Source of the DNA: Lingula anatina | Lineage: Eukaryota; Brachiopoda; Lingulata; Lingulida; Lingulidae | Assembly (NCBI RefSeq): GCF_001039355.2 | Contig: NW_019775713.1 | Location: 482,471-546,470, forward strand | Direction: 5' to 3' | Length of the DNA stretch: 64,000 nucleotides | Shown: piece after piece, positions 28,701 to 40,600 of the stretch | Layout: every line of letters starts with the position of its first letter | Position numbering within the stretch: position 1 is the first letter of the stretch | Notes under the pieces: generated by a model | Told to the model about the DNA's origin: nothing | Databases searched by the model: none | What the model saw: the letters and a program-made list of their open reading frames with translations, nothing else | Made by a program: the position numbers and the translations under genes

Positions 28701-29597
28701 TTCCAGTCGCCAGTATCCGCAGCGTTCTCACCTGTCCCCTGCCTGAAAGCGACTTTCACATTCCGGAGTTTATGATGCTCAACGATGGTATGTTGGCAGT
28801 TGTGCTGGAGAACAGTTGTAATGATAAAAATGAGTTTTAATGATTGGGAATGCTTTATTTTAGAAAACCATTATGCTCCATTGTTTTTTAAAATTTGATT
28901 TTTATATCTTTCCTAAAATGGGGTGTGGTTTGGGTTGTTAAGTATGAATTATAAGTTCTTGTATCAGTTTGTATTGTCTGCATATTTTTTGTCATCAAAA
29001 TTTGGACTCCTAGTTGAACAAATTTTTGCACTCAGCAAAATTTCACCTCAGAATGTCATTTTATTTCAGTAACACCACTGTTGTATCTTTTCCTTTTATG
29101 TTCAATAGGTGGCGACAACGGCAGTGAAAACAGTTCACTGGATAATGATGATGACATCAGCAGTGATGATGATACTGAAGCCAGTAAATTACAAACTGAA
29201 GTGAGTTGATTTTTAAAAAATCTTCATGTTTTTTTTTCTGTTGTTGTTGTTCTTTTTACAGTACTAACACTGGTAGCATAAACAACACACTAATATTGTG
29301 TCACATGTTGTCATCAACTGGCACTACGTGGTAAAGGACAAATTTGCACATTGTCAAGCAGTTATCCCAGGTTTTTTTTTTATCAAAACTGAACTGGAGG
29401 AAGTGGGAGTTATAACATCATAATTGCTTTGTGAAAGCATTCATTGTTGCTCCGCTGATTAATGCTTGACATTCTGACAGATGGAGGACCCAATCAGGAG
29501 ACATCAGTTATTACAGGAGATTTATGATGAGCTGGCTGTAAGTATCGGGCCTGGTTGGACTGCTTGTTGTCTTGGATTTTTCTCACTGATTCTTGCC

Positions 29598-29689
<92 letters not shown>

Positions 29690-32600
29690 TGTGTCCCTGC
29701 TTTTGCATGAATGCATATGTACCCTTGCTGCCTGGTATGGCCTACATGGATATATATATGTGCATCTGATTTTGCAGTCTGAAAAGGCCTGCTTACATGT
29801 ATTTACATACAAATAATTTGGAAATGCTACATCTATAGCTGTGCTGTAAAGAAATATAAAATGTTTTTTAAATGGTGATTGGAATGCTGAACTATGAATG
29901 GTATTGCTTTCATGTAGAATCACCGACTCCTGAGTTAAGTTTGTGTCCTGAATCTATTACTATTGATTTAGTGCATGCTCTTGATATCTGATATAAATTT
30001 GCTTCAAAATGTTGCATGTCTCCTTTTCAAGTTTACATTCCTCGGCATATTTGCTTTGATTTTCAACTGCTAGCTAGGATTCCTAAGTGTGTAAAAGTAT
30101 TTTATTTCCTCTGTCTCACCACATTGGTAATCGTGTGGTTAAATTTTGCCAAATTGCATTTGATGGAGTGGTATCCTGCTCTAGGCTGGTGGCCAGATCA
30201 GACTGCAGTGGTTACTAGTGTACTTTTTATTATAGAGGAGAGGTCAATGGATATTTTACATGTTCAAAAAATTGTATTTTCTGAATGTCATTACTTCCTT
30301 TTATTGGTGGACCTTTGGATCCAAAAGGAACATATTTGTTAGAACATTAACCATTTTACATGAATGTTTTTAAAGTTTTTTTTTGTTTAGAAATTTAGCT
30401 CAGTGACAATGTCGTATTCCTTACTTCTTGATATCAGTTTTTAAGCATAAAATATGTATTTTTCAGGCAGAACAGGTTCCTGAATTTGGTGCTGAACTAC
30501 CATATGAGAGATCTGCTGAAGATTTGTCCTTATCGTATGACAAATTTTTCCCTGAGATGTTTGAATTTGAGGTAAGTATAATATTTCTTCATACACTGCA
30601 AAATGCATTAGGAGTTAGCAAAAACTTTTTAAAAGAAGATAGTTAAGATTATTAGAAATTGTGAATAAAATACCCAGAGAAAACTTATTTTTGTAACTTG
30701 CAGCAGCCATAGGAAAATTAAGCTGTATTGAAAGCATGCTTGTGTCAACTAAGGAAACTAGGAATTATTTTTCATTGTCTGTTATTCATTTCACAGATTC
30801 AAGAAGAGGAGGAAGAGGACTTGACATTATCCAGGAACTTCTACACAAGTAGTGGTCTAATGTCTGGACTTCCTAGACACAGCTTCTCTGAGACAGCACT
30901 GGAGGAGCTGATACATCAGATGCCCCGCTCCAGTCGCCACAGCTTACATAGTCTACGCAGAACTTCCGAACTCTGTGACTCATTCAACAATCTTCAAATG
31001 GGCCAAGGGAGGGATACAGAGAGTGGTGCTGATGTTGCTTCCTACAGCTCTTCATCATCAAGACTTTTAAACAGACCGACTGCAGTTGAACCCAGGCTTA
31101 CTGCCGGGGCATCGGATAACAGCTCAGAAGATAGTGCTAGTGCGGTGAATGTAAGAACTGGTGCCAGTGTGTTTAGGCTTGATATTTCTCCACCGAGAGC
31201 TTCCAAATGTGGCCCCACTCTCAGGGCTAAGAGTGCCAGCAAAGGTGGCAGACAAAAGGCTTCCAAAGGATCCAAGCAGCAGTCTCAAGGGGGTAGGAAA
31301 GGGAAGGGGAAACCCAGTGGTAAACCTAATGCAAGAGAAGTTCTAGAGCTGGATCTTGAATGGAACAGCACTGCACCGTTGTCCATTACAAGAATGACCA
31401 CCCCAAGTGAACTGAACGCGTCTGATGAATTCCTGGACTCTGCTGGCTCAGAGTACATGGTAGAAGAAGGTATGTCGAGCCAGACTGATAGGTAGATAAT
31501 AATTTGAAACACTTAGGTTTAGGTATATTGCAAAGATTCTTGTTATCTTTCCCACCATGAAAATTTAAGTACAGTATATTAAAAAAATTGCTAGATGAGG
31601 GAAATGTGATACTTGAAATTTTGCCTTGCAAAGTGGGAAAAAATGCCAAGCAGATTATAAAAGCATCACTTTTCGTATTAACGTGCATTTAACTTGGGCT
31701 TGGCTGTGATTTTTGCATCATATTTGTCTGTGACAGGAACAGCATTTGATGGTCCAGAAATCTACTCAGACATGGCCTGCAGAACTAAGAGTGTGGGAAG
31801 GTTTAACAAACTCGCCTATCCAGAGCTCCATGGCTGCAAACCCGTACCTTATGGGGAACCACTGTTTGAGAAAAAGTTTGGGATACAGAGGTATTTTTGA
31901 ATATTTTGTTGAAATATGATTTTGATTTTAAATGAAAAAATTAAGAAATTTTTTGTCTTGTAGTAAGCCCTGTTCAGGCTATAATATAAACCAATTTCAG
32001 GCTCAGTATTTTGTACACCAAGACCCCAGGACAACTTGAACTGTTACTCTCTAGTACAACTGTGGTGATTTGACTTAGTCACATTGTGATTACTTTTTAG
32101 GCTTCAGACACTTGGTTTTAATATCATTCTGAAAGCTGCCCAAAGATATGGTTTAGTGCATCTCATGATTCTTTGCCAGGCTTTACATGTACCAGAAATA
32201 TCCTCTACTATGGAAATTACTGTAAGTGTAGGCTGAATGTTCATCTACTAAAAAAATTAACATTTTTAATAAATTCATGATTTTTCTGTTTAAGGCAAAA
32301 GATATTTGAAGATATAGACCGTATGATCAACCCAGACCAGCTGTTAGATAAAGTTGTTTATGACTTGGACACCATAGTCAGACTGGCAGGCTCCATGTAC
32401 AGCACTCACTACTCCAATCTAAAGAATATGGATGAACAGAGGTAAGAGAATTACCAACATTATCATATTGATGATGATGATGATTGTTGTGACATGGCAT
32501 GTGACTGATAAATGCTTCATTATAAAATTTTAATTGATTATGCTGTGAAGTGTTAATTTGTTGTTTTTCTAGGCTACAGAGGAGAGAAGATATTGGTGCT

Positions 32601-35600
32601 CACTTGATGTTTAATGCACAATTTGAAAGTGGAAATCTCAGGAAAGCAATACAGGTAGAATACATTTTCTTGTACAGTTTATCACCAAGATTTAGTAATG
32701 CATTTCTAGCTAGGGCATTCCTTAAAGTTTAAGGCAAGATTGCTGAAGTGTCTGGGAAATTATTTTTTTTACAGATCAAAGAGTGTGCCTTTAAGATAAT
32801 AGTAATTTGTGATAACATTTTCAAAGAAAATGGATTGAAATTAAAACCATCCAAGTGTTCATTACTCAAAAGGAGTGTTCTCTATTTGGGTAAATTGGTA
32901 GATGAGAATGGCATTGCTCCAAATCCTGACAGTATAAAAGCAGTTCAACGTTGGCCACGTCCAAAATGTAAGAAAGACGTGGAAAGATTTCTTGGTCTAG
33001 TTAATTACCATAGAAGTCACATAAAATGTTTTGCTGCTATGTCTGGTATACTGTATGATTTGACCAAAAACAAAAGTGTTTTTAATTGGACTAATGAACA
33101 GGCCGTGTTCGAATGGCGCCGTCGAGCGTCAGAATAGGACTATCATGCAGTGCATACGGTGTTATTTGGAAGGACAGGACAGTAATTGGGATGAACATTT
33201 ATCTTTAATTACAAGCGCAATCAGGGCGGTCCCTAACAGACAAACAGGTCTGACCCCAAACATGTTGATGTTTGGAAGGGAAACTAGACAGCCCATTGAT
33301 TTTACATTTGGTTTAAAATCTATTAAAGGAGATGTTGAACCAAATAGCTATGTCATGCAATTAAAAGAAAAGCTACAGAGCGTTCACGAGTTTGCCAGAA
33401 AATGTCTCGGCGAGAATTTAAAGAGGCAAAAAGCGTACTATGACACAAATGCCAGACAGACACAATATTGTAAGGGCGACCTAGTGTATAGATATAATAA
33501 CATGTCAAAACCCGGTCGTTCAAAGAAATTACAGCCTGTATGGCTCGGTCCCTTCAAAATTATTGAGGTGCTTTCTCCAATTTTGTATAAAATAAAAACA
33601 AAAAGAAAAGTTGTGGTGGTGCATCATGATCACTTAAAACCCTGCAAGGGAAGGGGGGCCCTAAAACCCTCCAAAGCTAAATGTGTGACTCCTCCTAATG
33701 TGGGTGATGACCAACCACAAGGTGATAGAACTGTCAAAGATGCTGTTGTTACGAGAAGTGGCAGAACAGTTATACCTCCAATACGTTATTGTTGAGAGGA
33801 AGACTCAGAACTAATGAGGTTATTATTAACAGATGTGACAGCGATATCCACTACAATACGTTATGCCAAGGACAATTTACTGAGATAATGGGACATTTTC
33901 TGTGAACTCTATTGACTTTGAACCGAACATTGACTATGTTTTACATACATATATTGGCTACATTATACTGAGCCTGTATTTGCATTCAATATTCTATTCA
34001 TGCAAGTGACACAATTATATGTCTTTCACTTTATCAAGGCATTCGTAAGTTGTAAATATTTTGAAGCTGTTTGGATGCACAGTACAATCTTATGAGTAAA
34101 GTGCATATGTGCCATGTTGATAATGCAGATTTAGCATAATTAGTAAAGTTCATATGTGCCGTTTATGCAGTAATGCATGCACATTTATATTTAAAAAAAA
34201 TGGGACTTGAAAGTATGCACTGTTTAACACAACATGTTGCCTTAGCTATAAGGAAATAATGTATTTATTTGTGCCGTTAATATGTAATGTATATGCACAA
34301 TTATTATTTATTATGCACAAAAATAGATCTCATTATTATTAACTGTGCTGATGTAATGCATATTACACATATAACATTGTCATTTAAAGCAACGGCTGTT
34401 GATAAAGTGTAATCCGTATATGTCTGTTAAATTTATTTCAACAATTGTAATTAATTCAGACTTTATCTTAATTATCAGTGGTTTATATATAATCATGTTT
34501 TGAAAATATGATGGGGAGGAATGTAGTGTATTAGTCTATGTATTGTTTGTGCGTCACGCCAGGTGTCGCATGACACCTGGTACCATGTGACTTGACGCGG
34601 GAATCTTGAATGTAATAAAGCAGAACTCACAACAATTTATCGTCTTTTACTACCATATACTTAAAAATGTTAAATATGATGTAGTCTACTTATAAAACTA
34701 GTGCAGTATTTATGATATGAAATTTAACAAGATTCAGTTTGATTTCTAAAGGTGCGTCAGTATGAATATGACCTCTTCCTGAATCCTGATATCAACACAA
34801 ACCACCATCACCAGTGGTTTTATTTTGAGATTAGTAACATGGAGGTGGGCAGGCAATACAGGTTTAACATCAGCAACTGTGAGAAACTCAACAGCCAGTT
34901 CAATTATGGTGAGATGTCCTTGTGTTTTATATAATGTTTTTGTAACAGAATTGAAAAAGGATATTTTTAGAATAAAGTGATTTGAAGTTACAAATGATTC
35001 CTGACACATGCCTCCTTCTATTATCCTTACTAGTAAATCTTCAGGAATACAAATGGAATTGTACTTTTTAATGATTTTATCAGCAGGTCACAGATCTGCA
35101 AACATGTCCATATTCAAGCACTGTACATATGTGAATCACTTATTTTAGATTTCCCTTAATATTATTCATTGATTCTGTGTTGTGTCTGTAAGCTGGCATT
35201 TGCTTCAATAAACTCAGTCCTGTTACCTCTACATTAACCAGAAATCTATTCTATTATCATAAGATTGGAAAAATAATGTTATTTTTGTTTCTCTTCTACA
35301 GGAATGCAGCCAGTGATGTATTCTGTGAAGGAAGCCCTGCAGGGCCGCCCACACTGGCTGCGTGTGGGCTCAGAGATATGCTACTACAAGAACCACTTCA
35401 CACGCAGCTCACAGGTCACAGGGGGACAGAAAGGAAAGACGTACTACACGGCAACTTTTACCATCACCTTCAAGCATGAGAGAGACATCTGCTACATTGC
35501 ATACCACTTCCCATACACCTATACCATGCTACAGGTAGGTTGACAGGACTGCTCATGATCATCATGTATGGGAAATCTGTGAATAGTTTCACATTGATGG

Positions 35601-37573
35601 ATGGGTTGGTGTATTTGTCTGAATTACATTCATTTGTTTATAGTACTCTGTACACCGTTTATTTATTCACTCATTCATTCATTCTTATTCTTTTCCTTCT
35701 TCTTATTATCATTATTTTGTTTCTGTTTTTGTTTTTCACAGACTCACTTAATCAAATGGGAAAACACCTACGACCAAAGCAGCATGTACTTTAAAAACCA
35801 AGTGCTAACCGAGACCATATCTGGCAATGCAGTCCCCCTGCTGACTATTACTGCTTACCCACTCAGCAACAACAGAGAGGGAATAGAGCAGTTTAGTAAG
35901 TAACTAAGAAATGTAAAAATAAAAGATATACACGATTGGTGTATGTCTGAGACATGTCACAACTTGCTTTTATTTCTTAATAATTTTTATTTTTCAACGT
36001 GACATGTAAGTTACTTTCAGTATTGTTTTTCTAGGAAACCGCCCTTACATCTTCCTGTCGTCCAGGGTACATCCAGGGGAGAGCAACTCCAGCTGGGTGA
36101 TGAAAGGTAAAATCTAGCTTCAGATAGAAATGAGTACATGGATAAGACTTCCATTCTGCTCAAAAAAAAAAAAAAAAAAAAATGAAAAAACAGACTGTTT
36201 TTGTGACCTAAAATGGATGTGGTCCAGTCTAGCTTGCTTAAATTAATGCCTCTTAAGTCAAATAGATCTGATAATTTCTGATGCACATTATATTTTGCAG
36301 ATCACGGGATTTCGTTTAGATATTACAAAACCTAAGCCTCCTGCTACAGTTTTGATATATTTTGAGATGTGTATTTGTGAGGGTGATCTTGGATCTTTCA
36401 GGTACTATTCAGTTTCTTCTGAGCAATGCTCCTATGGCACAAACTCTAAGAGAGATGTACATCTTCAAGATTGTTCCAATGCTGAATCCAGATGGTGTCA
36501 TAAATGGAAAGTAAGTGTGGTGATATCCTTTTCCTACTTCTAGTGTTATATGTATCCTACTTTTTAGCCTTCGGAGAATCTGTTGCAGAATAGTTGAATT
36601 AAACTTTTTAAAAGTATGCCCAAGGCAAAGTTCATANACTTTTTTTGCAATTAAATTCATTGGTGTGTCAACATAATACCCTGTTGTTAAAGACCATTGC
36701 GCCTCCATAAATGAATGAATAGGTTGATATCAGAGAGAACTGTCAAAATTGGAAATTTGGAATATTAATGCAAAAGGCAATGTGACACTAATTAAAAAAT
36801 TAAAAGGAAAGTAAAAATCAGCACTGTAGCCTAGCTCAAGTCACCGAGAAGGGGGGAGGAATATAACATATACAGTGAAGAGCATCAACTTCAGTGATAT
36901 GAATAAATGTTTCAGGTGTTTTATCATTCTTGAAATGCAAAAGTCCAACACCCCATTTCCATAGATTAGATCGACCTACTTTAGATCGACCTAACTCCCT
37001 GGGGGTTCACGCTAAATAGCTGTCAGCCGGGCGGACACGAAAGTTAATTACCCCCTTAAAGCTTGTAGTAGGCGGGACGGACATTTAAGTCGGATTATCT
37101 GAAAATAATCTGGTGAGACTCCCCGCCGGGATAGATCGATCTAAAATCTATGGGAATAGAGCCCAAGACTTCAGTGTAGATGAGAGGCACTATAAACCAT
37201 CACCATATGGGGCTGTCTCTGGTAATCTAAAACAATTGGCAACTGTGATAACATACACTGCACAGTACTGCCTTCTTCACCCCAGTAACCCTTACTAAGT
37301 AGTATTATATGTTAATACCCAACCAAAAACACACTTTGGACTATATAACCATATCCACCTAGCTGACCTAGCCCCACCCCCACCCCCACCCCCACACACC
37401 ATGTGACTTATATTACCCTCTCCTACTGTACAAAAAGAAACTATAAACCTTAAATGAATTGCCTATCAATGGATATAAAATACAAGATAGAATAAGTAAG
37501 TAAACAATATAATCATGATAAAGAACTGTCTGGTGAAAATATTATCATTTTCTTGCCCTCCTACAAGTGTGTG

Positions 37574-37647
<74 letters not shown>

Positions 37648-40600
37648 CAGTCAGTTAATTCAATGTTTGAGCAACACAGTAACTGCATCAATACCCATCA
37701 AATCCTACCTGTTAGTGCTTACAAATTAGTCCATGTTGTGATCCACACACTTCCACGCTAAAGCACATGTTCAAGTGTCATATAGCACTGCCTGGCCTGT
37801 CTGTTGTGAAACCAAAGATATTAAACTTGACAATGCCTCTATTGTTATGCCTAGTCTAAGTGCAGCGACCCTGGCAGCCATATATACAGTTTAGTCTGGT
37901 ATTAATTTATTCTGGAACTGTCTCTCTCCCACCCCCACCCCCCTCCAAGGATACCTTAATACACCTTAAGATCCATAGTTTTTTTTATCCAGTCTTCATT
38001 CACCCATGTTGTGATCTCTCCCTCTTAAACAGCATAATAACATCAGTGAGAAAGCTTCAGCTGTGAAGGTTCACTTACCATAGCCAAAACTGAATGAAAT
38101 GAGTGTAAAGTTCTCTAGTATAACAGAGAAGAATATATACATCTTCAAAATATCCACTCACAACATTTAAATCTTGAGCTCCCGTCACACATCACATAGA
38201 CAGGGTGAGAAAAAATTCTAACTTTTTTTCCCTGCACAGTTTGAGCCATCAACTATAGCACTCTGAAGGACAAATTACCACACAAAGCGTTCTTTTGTGT
38301 CACAGTAGGAACACAGATGAAATTTGATAACTTTGGGTCAAAATTACATGTTCAAGATAAACCCAGTTTTAACTCAGCAGTAATTCCAACAGAACTTCAC
38401 TCATAAAAATTCCCAATTTCTTAATACATGTTGCCCACACAGTTGAGGTGTGAATGCTAGTCAGTGGCTCAAGCATTTCACATCAAAGAATACAGTAATA
38501 CTTTAAGTCACAATTACCTTATTGTTTAACCCAAACTGTACGGAACACATCCAGTGTAATTTTTCTCTCATAAATACCCCAGCCTTAGCATCCTTCTCGG
38601 TATTCCTAAGTCAACTCAGGAGGGTAGACTGTAGCAAATAGCATGGCACCAAAAAGAACTCTGTTAGAGTACACAACAAAATGTAGTATGCAAAGTACCT
38701 CACCCACTCACCCAAACCAGCCAATGTAAACAGCCGAGTGTGAGTAAAGGCACGCTGAATGGTTACCAGAATACAGAAAACACCAGGCATGCTTAAGACA
38801 ACAATTGATCAATGGTGGGCCTTTGCACCCTTGGGTGGGGACAATACTGTGGAATAATACTCTGAGAGTGTAATGGATCATAACATATTGATATGGAAGT
38901 GAAATGTAGTGTTAAAGCGTGGTACTCGGGGTGAAGATTAAGGGGGGAGAGCTATGGGACAAGACTGAGATTAAAACAGCTGAACATGATGGGTGTTACC
39001 TGCTGTCTTTTTGTTTACTTAGTTGTGACAGAATGCAGGTAACAGGGTCAGTAAACAGGGCAGAGGAAAGTCCCGGGGGAGTACAAAGAGAATCAGATTA
39101 GAAATTCTTGTAATGCATGTGGCAGCCCTTAAACATCACATATAAAATAATATCAGATTCACAATTTAGCAGACTGAAACATAATTGGTCAATTAAAAAA
39201 ATCTAACCTTCAGCTTTTATTACAAATTTAGAAGTTCAACAAAGATATCATTATCACTGCTCCAATATGTGAACGAGGATTAGTGACAAGATTTACCATC
39301 AGTCTCTCCCCTAACATGTTGAGGCACAACCTGTCTGCCGTGTTGTACCTAGAGTTCCTCCACATTTCCGATAAAGCAAGCTTTGCCAATGGTAATTAAA
39401 GATCAATATGACAGTAATTAGCTAGACATCGCCTCTAGTTGACCCTTTACTAAAAGTCACCTAAAATCATTAACTGCCAAGAATTTCTGAACACATACTA
39501 ACATGCCATTTTAGTTCAACTTCTTTACAATTTTATAAATATTGAGATATTGGGAAAAATCAAGGATTTGTATTTATCTTGCACTAAATTATCTCAGAAT
39601 AAAGCTTAATTATTTGGCTTTGATTAATAAATTAAGCAAAAGCATGCTTTTTTCAGAAGGGAAATGAAAAATAAATATAAAAATCTTCCAATAACCATCA
39701 CTTTTGGTAATCCAAATGTTTTCTTCAACTAACACCCCATTTCCATAGATTAGATCGACCTACTTTAGATCGACCTAACTCCCTGGGGGTTCACGCTAAA
39801 TAGCTGTCAGCCGGGCAGACACGAAAGTTAATTACCCCCTTACAGCTTGTAGTAGGCAGGACGGATTATCTGAAAGAAGTCTAGTGAGACTCCCCGCGGG
39901 GATAGATCGATCTAAAATCTATGGGAATAGAGCCTAACATGCTGAATTCTTTTTATTTCTAAATAAATTACTAAGTCTCACTTAAATACTTACAATGAAA
40001 ACCTTTGATCATATTTTGGGTTGTTGGTTCCTCTTATTATTTTGGTTTTGCATTGTGTTCTCTTCTTTTCATCTGGCACCAGACACAACTGTGATACAAT
40101 AAAATAACAAGAAATAAAAGTATATCTGTTTACATGCAGCAAATATTTATAGTATGAATATATGATTACGCAGATGATATAAATAGACTATGACCACTGC
40201 AACAGGATGCTTTTCTCATTTTATGCTATTGTTTATTTTTTGTACGTCATTTATGGACTGAATACTAATGTTTTTGTTTGACACTCACAGCTCTTTTAAA
40301 TAAATCTTTAAAATAAGTGATAAAATATGTAATCCAATTTTGATGTGCTTATTACATGGACATGTTGGTAATTCTTTGATAAGATGCTATGATTTATGAC
40401 ATCGTCTACTCTATTACTGAAAATGAAAGTGAAAATGAAATATGTGATACCCAAAATTGTATGCAGTAGAAATCATAAAGTAAAAACTGATTAGACCCTG
40501 TCATGACCACATTCCCAATAATTTTAAGACAATTATTATCATTTAAAAAGATTTATTCATAGCATTATTTCTTATACAGATATACAGCATGACCTGTAGG

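Larger units (their letters stand above)
32770..34655 (+). mobile_element. Internally deleted Ty3-type LTR retrotransposon in a CCP1 intron
   Basis: The 5' piece (about 32790-33110) has the RT end and the start of RNase [24 protein letters not shown] and [12 protein letters not shown] are typical Ty3-type blocks. It is fused near 33110 to the integrase end ([10 protein letters not shown] at about 33117 on; [29 protein letters not shown]). The 5' LTR, gag, protease, most of RT and the integrase catalytic core are missing. The 3' end has a purine tract (ATGGGGAGGA at 34511-34520) and a short LTR (34522-34655). Confidence 0.85.

Noticed and set aside
30016-30342. 108-codon plus-strand ORF inside CCP1
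   Set aside because: It lies wholly in an intron, has no splice context in phase with the flanking exons and no recognisable domain.
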